Source of the DNA: Stenotrophomonas sp.
Lineage (GTDB): Bacteria > Pseudomonadota > Gammaproteobacteria > Xanthomonadales > Xanthomonadaceae
Assembly (NCBI GenBank): GCA_003484865.1
Contig: DMZT01000350.1
Span: 1 to 7,062, forward strand
Direction of reading: 5' to 3'
DNA length: 7,062 bases
The notes under the pieces are model-generated. The model made no database searches, was not told the origin of the DNA, and was given only the letters and a program-made list of their open reading frames with translations. Positions 1-6,885 of the stretch are shown one piece after another. Positions within the stretch are counted from its first letter, which is position 1, and each line of letters begins with the position of its first letter. Made by a program: the position numbers and the translations under genes.

Positions 1-3000
1 CACCGGGCCGCCGGCGACCGCGCCGACCACCGTCAGCAGGTTGCCCGCACGCGGGTTGACGTCGATGGTCTGATCGAAGCGTTGTTGGCGCAGGTCGGTC
101 TTGCCGCGGATGGTGATGTTCGCCGCCGGGCCTTCGATCAGCACCTTGTCGGTGGTGGCCATGCCATCGGCGAACGCCACGCTGCCCTCGACCTGGTTGA
201 AGGCGAAGCCCTTGGAGAAGAAATCGCGGAAATCGAACATCAACCGGCGCGGCAGCTGGGTCACGCTGAGCAGGCCGAGCACGCGCCCGGCACCGGGTTC
301 GAGTTCCAGCAACTGGCCGTTGCGGGCCTGCACGTCGAGCTGGCCCTGCAGCGCACCGAGCTGGAAGTCGGATGGGCCGCCCTGCCAGCCGGCGCTCATG
401 GTCAGCTGGCCCTGGCCGCCACGCAGCTGGCCGCCATAGTCCAGATTCTGCATCAGCCCGCCCAGGTCCTCGCTCTTGACCTGCACGTTGAACTGGCTGC
501 GCGCGGCCTCGCCCATGCCCATCCAGCGGCCATTGACGTCGATCGCCTGCTTGGGCGCGCGGAACTGCAGCTGATCCACGCTCAGGCCGTTGGCCATGGG
601 CCGCGTGCGCAATACCGCCTGGCCGAGCTTGGCCTTGCCGAACTGGAGGTCATCGATATCCAGCGACAGCGGCGGGATCTTGGCCGGATTGGTGTCATTG
701 GCACTGGCCTGGACCCGCGCCGGCAGGGCCACGTCCGGTGGCAGCAGGATCGGAGCGCCATCGCTGGGCGCCTTGACGGGCGTCGGCAGCGACTGCCAGT
801 GCACCCGGCTGAGCTTGCCGACGATGGTGCCGCCTTCGGCATTGGGCACGGTCAGGCCGCCCACCAGCGAGGGGCCGTCCAGGCGCACGTCCACGCTGCT
901 GCTGGTCGGCCGCAGTTGCAGCCGGGTCTGCGGGAATACGCCACCGGCGAGCAGCAGCTGGCCGACCTGCACGTCCACATGCCGCAGCGGCATCGGGTCC
1001 TTGCCGTCGCCGCCGTCCGGCGAGCGGGCCAGCGCGATCCACTCCAGCGCATCCAGCGAGCCGCTGCGCCCGTTCACGACCAGCCCACTGGCCGGCGGAT
1101 CACGATCCACGCGGTCGCTGCCGAGGGTGACCTGCACCCCGGTCTGCTTGTCATGCGTGCGCGCGGCCAGGGCCAGGCGCTGGCCGAAGGCGACATCAAC
1201 GCGTCCGCTGCCCATCGGCAGCTGTGCGGTGACGTCCGTCGCCAACGGCGTAGCGGCGGGCTTGTCCAGCGGCGCCGGCAGTTCCAGGGTGGTGCCGACC
1301 AGATCCGAATGCAGCTTGAGCACGGTGGGCGGCTCGACCTTGCTGCCGGCCGCGACCTTGGGCAGGGTCACCCCGATGGTCCAACGCGAGGTGCCCTGGA
1401 TGTAAGGCTTGAGCCAGTTCAATTCCGGGGCGCGGTCCAACAGCGCCCCCGCCTCCAGCGAGGCGGTCAGTTCGGATTCGAAGGCCTGCTGCGGATCGCG
1501 CACGAACTCACCGGCGCGCAGGCTGAGCAGCCCGTCCTGGCCCTGGTGACGTACCGCCAGGTGCTCCGCATCGAAGCCGCCATGGCCATAACGGGCCGTG
1601 CCGCGCATGTTGTCGAAGACCAGGTCGAAGCGCTTCTCGGTAAGGATCGCGCCATTGAGATCGACCGTGCCCTGCAGGTGACCGCGGCCTTCGTCGTGGT
1701 GCAGCGGCTGCAGCAGGTCGAAGGTGACCGCGGCCGGTCCCTTCGCGGTGAGATTGTCCAGCGTCTCGCCATAGGTGGCCTGCAACGGGCTCTGCTTGAG
1801 CATGGCCAGCAGTGCACCGGCATCGCTGCGGCTGCTGGCCTTGACGTACAGATCGGTCTCGCCGAAATCAGGAATGCCGGCATCGAAGTGGTCCACCGCC
1901 ACCCCGGCCAGGTCGCCCTTGCCATGCAGTTCGAAGCCCGGGCCGATGAAGGCGATATCGGCATCGACCTTGTTCATCGCCGGCCAGTCGTGCTGGAAGC
2001 GGATACTGCCGGCGTCGATGTGGCCGGTCGCCTCGAAGCGGCCGTTGTTCTTGTCGAACGGCCAGTCTTCCAGATCCCCGGTCACCAGGCCCACCCCGCC
2101 ACGCACCTGCCCGGAGACCAGGGCAGCATCCAGCCAATCGGTGGCGGCCTTGCTCATCTTGGAGTGGATCCAGAAACGCTTGGCGGCGGTCATTGGCACA
2201 TCGTCGATCTTGGCCGCCAGTTCCAGCCAGGGGCGCGTGCCGTTGTTCTGGAACCAGATGCCGCCGCGCACATCGGCGGCGTAATCGGTGCCCTGCACGC
2301 GCAGCGCCGGGGTCCCGATCCGCCAGCCGCCGGCCTCGTCGCGCCAGCCCACCAGTCGGCCGGCCAGGCGCACGTCGTGGCGCTCGCCAAAGCCGCTCGG
2401 CCAATCGAACTGCATCACCTGCTGCGGTTGCAGATCCAGGGTGAAGCCATCGGCATCGCCGTTGAAGCGCCCGCCCACACCGCTGAGCCCGGGCGAATGC
2501 CCGACCGCCGCGAAGCGGATGTCTTCCAGATCCCCCTCGACCGACAGCGGGCCGCCCTGCTCGCCTGCCACCCGCACGCGGGTCATGCGCACCTGCGGTG
2601 CGGCCTCATGCAGCCACTCGCGCAGGCCGGGATCGATCCGGTCGGTCAGCGCCAGCCCCCGCAGCAGCGCGGTGGCATCGATGTTGTCGCCAGCCAGCGC
2701 GAAGTGCTGCCCGCCGGCCAGCAGCAGCCCGTCCAATTGCTGGGTGCTGCCTTCCATGCCAATCCGCAACCGTGGCGCATCGGCGCGCCAGCCCCCCTGC
2801 ACCCAGCGCCAGCGTGCACGCAGTTCCAGCGTGTCCAACGCCAGCTGCGGGTGGGTGCCGTCGGCCAGCGTCACGCCGCGCACCTGTACGTTCTGAAGGT
2901 CCGCATCGGTGGTGACCATCACCACCCGGTGATCGCGCAGGTCCACCCAGGCATTGAACTCACCGGTGCCCTCCTGCAGGCCGATGCCGCCGAACTGCAG

Positions 3001-3696
3001 CAGCGAGGCCCACGCCCGGAAGTCGGCCGGGGCGGCCGAGAACCAGGCCTGACCATCGCCGCGCTTGCGCTCGAATTCCAGCACCGCCGTCAGCGGCTGT
3101 GCGGACGGGTCGGCCCACGCACGCGCCCCAACCCGCAGGCGCTGGCCGTTGACGCGCAGACGCAGGTCGATCCGCGGCAGCACGGCGTTCACGCCCAACG
3201 AGGGCGCATCCACCTTCAAGCGGCCACCGATCACCTGCAGCTCGCCCAGGCGGCGCAGTGTTTCCAGCGGGTCACCTGCACTGGACTGCGGCAGGCCCTG
3301 CACGGACCAGCGGCCATCGTCGGCGCGCTGCAGTACCAGCGCCACGCCACGCAGGCGCAGCTCGGTCAGCGAGTGGCCCGGCAGCAGGCCGGCATACATG
3401 GACACAAGCACTTCGGCCTCGCCGATGCGCAGGCCCTGCCCTTCACCGATGCGCAGCCCTTTGAGCTGCAGCAGCGGGCCGCGCCGGGTCCAGGCAGTAT
3501 CCAATGCATCGAAACGCACCGGCTGGCCTGCGCGCGCGCTCAACCACGCCGCCACCTTGTCCGGGTGACGCTCGGCCAGCGGCAGCAGCTGGCTGGCAGT
3601 GCCGACCAGCAGGGCCACGCCCACGAGCAGGATCGCCACCGCATACACAGCATGGCGGCGGATCCGGCGCAGGCGCAGGCGGAGCGGTGTGCTCAT
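1..3696 (-). CDS. yhdP: YhdP family protein (AsmA-like intermembrane phospholipid transport), C-terminus cut by window edge
   Basis: An open minus-strand frame runs 1232 codons from an ATG at 3696 to the left edge without a stop. The N-terminus reads MSTPLRLRLRRIRRH, a strongly basic cytoplasmic tail. One hydrophobic segment follows (about residues 16–38), then a long periplasmic part that opens with ERHPDKVAAWLSARAGQPV, typical of the family. The middle has recurring AsmA-like beta-strand patterns, such as HLQGTVDLNGAIL near residue 673 and FDNMRGTARYGHGGFDA near 694. The visible end (DLRQQRFDQTIDVNPRAG, then VVGAVAGGPV) matches the conserved C-terminal region. E. coli YhdP has about 1266 residues, so only some 30–60 residues are likely missing. 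Known role of the family: with TamB and YdbH it bridges inner and outer membranes and carries phospholipids outward. It starts 30 nt after the rng stop with no evident Shine–Dalgarno, suggesting translation coupled to or dependent on the upstream message. Frame and family are secure; transport function here is inferred from homology. Confidence 0.95.
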   Translation of the reverse strand, partial: MSTPLRLRLRRIRRHAVYAVAILLVGVALLVGTASQLLPLAERHPDKVAAWLSARAGQPVRFDALDTAWTRRGPLLQLKGLRIGEGQGLRIGEAEVLVSMYAGLLPGHSLTELRLRGVALVLQRADDGRWSVQGLPQSSAGDPLETLRRLGELQVIGGRLKVDAPSLGVNAVLPRIDLRLRVNGQRLRVGARAWADPSAQPLTAVLEFERKRGDGQAWFSAAPADFRAWASLLQFGGIGLQEGTGEFNAWVDLRDHRVVMVTTDADLQNVQVRGVTLADGTHPQLALDTLELRARWRWVQGGWRADAPRLRIGMEGSTQQLDGLLLAGGQHFALAGDNIDATALLRGLALTDRIDPGLREWLHEAAPQVRMTRVRVAGEQGGPLSVEGDLEDIRFAAVGHSPGLSGVGGRFNGDADGFTLDLQPQQVMQFDWPSGFGERHDVRLAGRLVGWRDEAGGWRIGTPALRVQGTDYAADVRGGIWFQNNGTRPWLELAAKIDDVPMTAAKRFWIHSKMSKAATDWLDAALVSGQVRGGVGLVTGDLEDWPFDKNNGRFEATGHIDAGSIRFQHDWPAMNKVDADIAFIGPGFELHGKGDLAGVAVDHFDAGIPDFGETDLYVKASSRSDAGALLAMLKQSPLQATYGETLDNLTAKGPAAVTFDLLQPLHHDEGRGHLQGTVDLNGAILTEKRFDLVFDNMRGTARYGHGGFDAEHLAVRHQGQDGLLSLRAGEFVRDPQQAFESELTASLEAGALLDRAPELNWLKPYIQGTSRWTIGVTLPKVAAGSKVEPPTVLKLHSDLVGTTLELPAPLDKPAATPLATDVTAQLPMGSGRVDVAFGQRLALAARTHDKQTGVQVTLGSDRVDRDPPASGLVVNGRSGSLDALEWIALARSPDGGDGKDPMPLRHVDVQVGQLLLAGGVFPQTRLQLRPTSSSVDVRLDGPSLVGGLTVPNAEGGTIVGKLSRVHWQSLPTPVKAPSDGAPILLPPDVALPARVQASANDTNPAKIPPLSLDIDDLQFGKAKLGQAVLRTRPMANGLSVDQLQFRAPKQAIDVNGRWMGMGEAARSQFNVQVKSEDLGGLMQNLDYGGQLRGGQGQLTMSAGWQGGPSDFQLGALQGQLDVQARNGQLLELEPGAGRVLGLLSVTQLPRRLMFDFRDFFSKGFAFNQVEGSVAFADGMATTDKVLIEGPAANITIRGKTDLRQQRFDQTIDVNPRAGNLLTVVGAVAGGPV

Positions 3697-3726
3697 CGGA
3701 ACGTGGGGATGCCGGACCGGCCGCGA

Positions 3727-5214
3727 TCAGAGCAGCACGACATCGAACTGCTCCTGCAGGTATTGCTCATCCGCCTGGAAGCGGATGCTCTTGCCCAGGA
3801 ACTCCTCCAGTTCGGCCACCGCCGAGGATTCCTCGTCGGTGATGCGCGCGACCACCTTCGAGGAGGCGATCACCAGCAGGCGCGCCGCATCGAACTGACG
3901 CACCGCCCGGGTGATTTCGCGGAAGATCTCGTACGTCACCGTTTCGGCGGTCTTGATCGAACCCCGCCCGCTGCACTCCGGGCACGGCTCGGACAGCTGG
4001 CGCTCCAGGCTTTCCACGGTGCGCTTGCGGGTCATCTCGACCAGGCCCAGCGGCGAGAAGTCGTAGACGGTGGTCTTGGCGTGGTCGCGGGCCAGCGCCT
4101 TCTCCAACGTGCGAAGGACCTGGCGGCGGTGCTCGGCATCGTCCATATCGATGAAGTCGATGATGATGATGCCGCCCAGGTTGCGCAGCCGCAGCTGGCG
4201 TGCCACGGCCTGCGCGGCCTCCAGATTGGTGCGGAACACGGTCTCTTCGAGGTTGCGCTGGCCCAGGAACGAACCGGTGTTCACATCGATCGTGGTCATC
4301 GCCTCGGTCTGGTCGATCACCAGATAGCCGCCCGACTTCAGCGGGACCTGCTTGTCCAGCGCGCGGCCGATTTCATCCTCGACCCCGAACATGTCGAAGA
4401 TCGGGCGATCACCGCTGTACAGCTCCAGTTTCTCGGCCAGCACTGGCATGTACTTGGCCACGAACGCCTGCAACTGGTTGAAGGTCTCCTTGGAATCCAC
4501 CTTGACCTTGTCCACGTCCTTGCGGATCAGATCGCGCACCGAGCGCAGCGGCAGGCTCAGGTCTTCATAGATCACGCTGAGCGGGGCGGCATCGCGGCCA
4601 CGGCGCTCCACCACGTTCCAGACCCGCGACAGGTAGGCCACGTCTTCGGCGATCGCCTCGGCCGGCTGGCCTTCGGCATTGGTGCGCACGATGTAGCCGT
4701 AGCCGCCGTGCTGGGCCGACAGTTCGGTCACCAGGGTTTTCAGGCGGGCGCGCTCGGCCTCGTCCTCGATCCGGGCCGACACGCCCACCACCTTGGACTG
4801 CGGCAGCAGCACCATGTAGCGCGAGGGAATGCTGATCTGGGTGGTCAGGCGGGCGCCCTTGGTCCCGATCGGGTCCTTGACCACCTGCACCACGATGTCC
4901 TGGCCGTCGCGCAGCAGCTCGACGATCGGCACCGAGGACGGTGGCGGCAACGTGGTGCCTTCGGTATCCGGGCTGGCCACCGGGGCCGGGCGGATCACAT
5001 CGTTGGCGTGCAGGAACGCCGCGCGCTCCAGCCCGACCTCGACAAAGGCCGCCTGCATGCCCGGCATGACCCGCTGCACCTTGCCCTTGTAGATGTTGCC
5101 GACCACGCCACGGCGCCAGCCACGTTCGATATGCAGTTCCTGCAGCATGCCGTTCTCGATGACGGCGACGCGGGTTTCCCGCGGGGTGACATTGACCAGG
5201 ATTTCTTCAGACAT
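3727..5214 (-). CDS. rng: Ribonuclease G
   Basis: This 495-residue protein matches E. coli RNase G (489 aa) along its length. RNase G is a cytoplasmic single-strand endoribonuclease of the RNase E/G family that trims the 5' end of 16S rRNA and degrades some mRNAs. The N-terminus [20 protein letters not shown] is typical. An S1-like RNA-binding domain starts near residue 38 ([23 protein letters not shown]) and contains a Pro-rich variable loop (about 78–95). The 5'-sensor/RNase H-like part holds [15 protein letters not shown] (111–125). The catalytic core has IDVNTG and IIIDFIDM; the magnesium-binding aspartates are D310 and D353, with the same 43-residue spacing as RNase E D303/D346. The zinc-link motif CPECSGRG has C411 and C414. 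The end EQFDVVLL resembles the E. coli terminus. It lacks the long C-terminal scaffold of RNase E, which supports RNase G. The start overlaps the maf stop by 8 nt and has a good Shine–Dalgarno; the stop is TGA. No key residue is missing. Confidence 0.98.
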   Translation of the reverse strand: MSEEILVNVTPRETRVAVIENGMLQELHIERGWRRGVVGNIYKGKVQRVMPGMQAAFVEVGLERAAFLHANDVIRPAPVASPDTEGTTLPPPSSVPIVELLRDGQDIVVQVVKDPIGTKGARLTTQISIPSRYMVLLPQSKVVGVSARIEDEAERARLKTLVTELSAQHGGYGYIVRTNAEGQPAEAIAEDVAYLSRVWNVVERRGRDAAPLSVIYEDLSLPLRSVRDLIRKDVDKVKVDSKETFNQLQAFVAKYMPVLAEKLELYSGDRPIFDMFGVEDEIGRALDKQVPLKSGGYLVIDQTEAMTTIDVNTGSFLGQRNLEETVFRTNLEAAQAVARQLRLRNLGGIIIIDFIDMDDAEHRRQVLRTLEKALARDHAKTTVYDFSPLGLVEMTRKRTVESLERQLSEPCPECSGRGSIKTAETVTYEIFREITRAVRQFDAARLLVIASSKVVARITDEESSAVAELEEFLGKSIRFQADEQYLQEQFDVVLL

Positions 5215-5788
5215 GGGCGACTCCCTTCAGTTCAAACGTCTGCAGCAACTGCTCGGTCTGTTGCAGGGGCAAACCCATCACACCCGAATAGCTTCCCGCC
5301 AGATGGCGGATATATCGTTCAGCGCCCCCCTGGATCGCATAGGCACCGGCTTTGTCCATCGGCTCGCCACTGGCCACGTAGGCGGCGATCCGATCCTCAT
5401 CGATCGCCGCGAACGTCACCTCCGAGACCACCAGCACGCCCTGTTCCCGGCCAGCAGCGACCAGCGCCACGGCGGTCATCACCTGGTGGGTGCGCCCGGC
5501 CAACGCACGCAGCATCGCGCAGGCGTCGGCCGCATCGGCCGGTTTACCGAACACGCGCCCGTCGAGCACGACTTCGGTGTCCGAGCCCAGCACCACCGCC
5601 TCGGGGTCATGGGCGACAAGCGCCCACCCGGCGCGTGCCTTGTCGGCGGCGACCCGCTGCACGTAATCGGCGGCGGACTCGTCGGGCGCACGGACTTCGG
5701 GCACGTCAAGCTCAAGCGCCTGGAACGGTCGTTCCAGGCGCGCAAGCAGTTCGTTTCGTCGGGGGGATCGAGAGGCAAGATAAAGCAT
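5207..5788 (-). CDS. maf: Maf family nucleotide pyrophosphatase (YhdE-like)
   Basis: The product has 193 residues. Maf proteins are cytoplasmic nucleotide pyrophosphatases; the YhdE branch hydrolyses dTTP, UTP and modified pyrimidine triphosphates, and overproduction of Maf proteins can block septation. Family marks in order: [12 protein letters not shown] (4–15, with R10 and R11), DKARAG (49–54, K50), GSDTEVV (68–74, with the catalytic-type D70), FGKP (80–83, K82), HQVMTAVAL (101–109), [18 protein letters not shown] (137–154, Q153) and [11 protein letters not shown] (165–175). The sequence follows E. coli YhdE more closely than YceF, which favours the dTTPase/UTPase branch. GSDT replaces the usual GADT, but the aspartate is kept. 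The same frame extends to an ATG at 5866, adding 26 residues unlike any Maf N-terminus. I chose 5788 because the family begins right at MLYLAS. Shine–Dalgarno support there is weak (only AGG, 13 nt upstream). It is the first gene of the maf–rng–yhdP block. Confidence 0.95.
   Translation of the reverse strand: MLYLASRSPRRNELLARLERPFQALELDVPEVRAPDESAADYVQRVAADKARAGWALVAHDPEAVVLGSDTEVVLDGRVFGKPADAADACAMLRALAGRTHQVMTAVALVAAGREQGVLVVSEVTFAAIDEDRIAAYVASGEPMDKAGAYAIQGGAERYIRHLAGSYSGVMGLPLQQTEQLLQTFELKGVAHV
5221..5227 (-). promoter_or_regulatory. Ribosome binding site of rng
   Basis: On the minus strand AAGGGAG lies 6 nt upstream of the rng ATG at 5214. It sits inside the last codons of maf, so ribosomes ending on maf arrive at this site. 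This supports the chosen rng start and translational coupling of the two genes. Confidence 0.8.
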
Positions 5789-5816
5789 CGAGGAAGCATA
5801 ACCTGAGCCTACTGTC

Positions 5817-5850
5817 TGAATCGCGAGCAACACGCTTGAATCGTGCTCAA
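5817..5850. repeat. Imperfect 14-nt direct repeat, 20-bp period
   Basis: TGAATCGCGAGCAA at 5817–5830 and TGAATCGTGCTCAA at 5837–5850 agree at 11 of 14 positions. The first seven bases are identical and the starts are exactly 20 bp apart, about two helical turns. The pair lies mid-way in the divergent promoter region, a plausible place for an operator, but no known binding site is recognised and chance similarity is possible. Confidence 0.4.
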
Positions 5851-5906
5851 CCCCATCAAACCTCACGACGCGTTCATCGCCCCGACACCAACCTCAACGT
5901 CTTCAC

Positions 5907-5912
5907 AAGGAG
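5907..5912 (+). promoter_or_regulatory. Ribosome binding site of the SIMPL gene
   Basis: A perfect AAGGAG directly abuts an ATG at 5913 and is 6 nt before a second in-frame ATG at 5919. Ribosome spacing favours 5919 as the real start; the codons between are ATG TAC. Confidence 0.85.
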
Positions 5913-5918
5913 ATGTAC

Positions 5919-6653
5919 ATGCGCCGCCCGTCCCTGTCCCCGTTGCTGCTCGCCCTGTCCCTTGCCCTGGGAGCTTCGATGACCGCCCACGCCCAGTCCC
6001 AGCCCACCATCGCCGTGCCGGCTGACGGCACCCTGCTCAACATCTCGGCCAACGCCGAGGCCAAGCGCGTGCCGGACGTGGCCACGCTCTCGGCCGGTGT
6101 GGTGACCCAGGCCGTGGACGGCAACAGTGCCATGCGCCAGAACGCCGAGCAGATGACCAAGGTGCTCGCCGCGATCAAGGCCGCCGGCATCGCCGAGCGG
6201 GATGTGCAGACCAGCGGGGTCAACCTGAGCCCGCAGTATCGTTACGCCGACAACGAAGCGCCGAAGATCACCGGCTACCAGGCCAGCAATACGGTCAGCC
6301 TGAAGGTGCGCGACATCGCCAAGCTCGGCAAAGTGCTTGATGCACTGGCCGCCCAGGGCGCCAACCAGATCAACGGCCCGCAGTTCGAGATCGACCAGCC
6401 CGAGCCGGTTTACGACGAAGCCCGCCTGGCCGCGCTGAAGAAGGCCCAGGCCCGCGCCGAAACGTATGCCAAGTCGCTGGGCCTGCGCGTGCGCCGGATC
6501 GTGAGCATCTCCGAAAGCGGTGGCGGCAACTTCCGCCCGGTGATGATGCGTGCGGCGGCCGCGCCGATGGCTGCTGATGTATCCACGCCGGTGTCGCCGG
6601 GCGAATCGACCGTGTCGGTCAACCTGGACGTGGTGTTCGATCTGGGCCGGTAA
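5919..6653 (+). CDS. Secreted SIMPL domain-containing protein (DUF541, YggE/BP26-like)
   Basis: The product has 244 residues. A Sec signal peptide is clear: MRRPSLSP, a Leu/Ala-rich core (about 9–20), then a cleavage site likely after AHA (A25|Q26), so the mature protein should be periplasmic or surface associated. The rest is one SIMPL domain: ISANAEAKRVPDVATLSAGVV, QTSGVNLSPQY (97–107), ITGYQASNTV (117–126), GANQINGPQFEI (147–158) and YDEARLAALKKAQARAETYA (165–184). A Gly/Met/Ala-rich stretch comes before the final strand SVNLDVVFDLG. Length fits the family (E. coli YggE 246 aa). Known relatives include Brucella BP26/OMP28, which forms a ring-like oligomer, and YggE, linked to oxidative-stress tolerance; the biochemical role is unsettled. 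The start at 5919 is chosen over 5913 by Shine–Dalgarno spacing and because it places the arginines at the N-terminus. The gene is monocistronic by position: divergent from maf and followed by stem-loops. Confidence 0.93.
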   Translation: MRRPSLSPLLLALSLALGASMTAHAQSQPTIAVPADGTLLNISANAEAKRVPDVATLSAGVVTQAVDGNSAMRQNAEQMTKVLAAIKAAGIAERDVQTSGVNLSPQYRYADNEAPKITGYQASNTVSLKVRDIAKLGKVLDALAAQGANQINGPQFEIDQPEPVYDEARLAALKKAQARAETYAKSLGLRVRRIVSISESGGGNFRPVMMRAAAAPMAADVSTPVSPGESTVSVNLDVVFDLGR

Positions 6654-6662
6654 CACTTCGCA

Positions 6663-6690
6663 GCAGAGCGGACCAGCCGTCCGCTCCTGC
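6663..6690 (+). repeat. Stem-loop downstream of the SIMPL gene
   Basis: GAGCGGAC (6666–6673) pairs perfectly with GTCCGCTC (6679–6686) around a 5-nt loop. The stem can extend by GCA (6663–6665) with TGC (6688–6690) across one bulged C. It starts 10 nt after the SIMPL stop and is followed 5 nt later by a second hairpin. It could be part of a tandem terminator or a degenerate REP-like element; no T-tract follows. Confidence 0.6.
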
Positions 6691-6695
6691 CAAGA

Positions 6696-6723
6696 CATGA
6701 CGGCGCCTGCGGGCGCCGTCATG
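6696..6723 (+). terminator. Candidate transcription terminator, 12-bp perfect stem with UNCG-type loop
   Basis: CATGACGGCGCC (6696–6707) and GGCGCCGTCATG (6712–6723) form a perfect 12-bp stem. The TGCG loop is closed by C-G, which as RNA is a cUGCGg member of the very stable UNCG tetraloops. It lies 42 nt after the SIMPL stop. The downstream sequence CTGTTCG has no real T-run, so this is not a textbook intrinsic terminator. It may act as a 3'-end stabiliser or a weak terminator. Confidence 0.6.
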
Positions 6724-6871
6724 CTGTTCGCCGCCGGATCCTGACTGCCAGCCAACTCCCCACCCTGCCCCTGACTTCCGGCCCGTGCCGGGCTCGGGTA
6801 TTGCTGTCATTGCGCGGCCCCGCCTGACCCCACGCGCCGCGCAGGCACGTTGATGTTCCCGCACATCTGGC
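6724..6871. other. Intergenic stretch upstream of the TonB-like gene
   Basis: No gene is supported here. Frames reading leftward through it lack family features and run into the TonB-like coding sequence. A short hairpin GCCCG/CGGGC with a 3-nt loop is at 6781–6793. A promoter for the downstream gene is expected here, but I cannot point to clear -35/-10 boxes. Confidence 0.4.
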
Positions 6872-6877
6872 AAGGAG
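6872..6877 (+). promoter_or_regulatory. Ribosome binding site of the TonB-like gene
   Basis: A perfect AAGGAG sits 8 nt before the ATG at 6886. A second purine run, GGAG at 6881–6884, is too close to the start to be the main site. This fixes the start of a reading frame that would otherwise be short evidence alone. Confidence 0.8.
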
Positions 6878-6885
6878 AGTGGAGC

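Larger units (their letters stand above)
5789..5918. promoter_or_regulatory. Divergent intergenic region between maf and the SIMPL gene
   Basis: These 130 nt separate the start codons of two oppositely oriented genes, so promoters for both the leftward maf–rng–yhdP block and the rightward SIMPL gene must lie here or within gene starts. I see no convincing pair of -35 and -10 boxes on either strand. TTGAAT at 5836–5841 on the plus strand is a possible -35 without a good -10. On the minus strand TATGCT (5800–5795) resembles a -10 box close to the maf start, but lacks a clear -35 partner. The region also holds the imperfect direct repeat listed separately. Confidence 0.5.

Noticed and set aside
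590..1405. Plus-strand frame of 271 codons inside yhdP
   Set aside because: It is antisense to a frame that translates to continuous AsmA-like sequence; its own product is Ser/Arg/Pro/Ala-rich with no family features.
1868..2404. Minus-strand frame of 178 codons overlapping yhdP in another phase
   Set aside because: The product is Arg/Gly/Ala-rich low-complexity sequence typical of an off-frame reading of high-G+C coding DNA, and yhdP is intact through the region.
5093..5806. Plus-strand frame of 237 codons opposite maf
   Set aside because: It is fully antisense to maf and the rng start. The sense strand has an unmistakable Maf protein; the antisense product has no recognised motif.
5789..5866. 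N-terminal extension of maf to the ATG at 5866
   Set aside because: The extra 26 residues do not resemble any Maf N-terminus, while the family start motif begins exactly at the internal ATG at 5788.
82..5982. A plus-strand reading frame of 1966 codons that could be taken as a giant protein
   Set aside because: It begins at TTG, has no recognisable domain, and is the exact antisense register of rng and yhdP, whose proteins match known families along their length. Over maf it is simply open in another register.
5874..6755. Minus-strand frame of 293 codons opposite the SIMPL gene
   Set aside because: The plus strand has a Shine–Dalgarno, signal peptide and complete SIMPL domain. The minus frame is a shadow and also reads through both downstream stem-loops.
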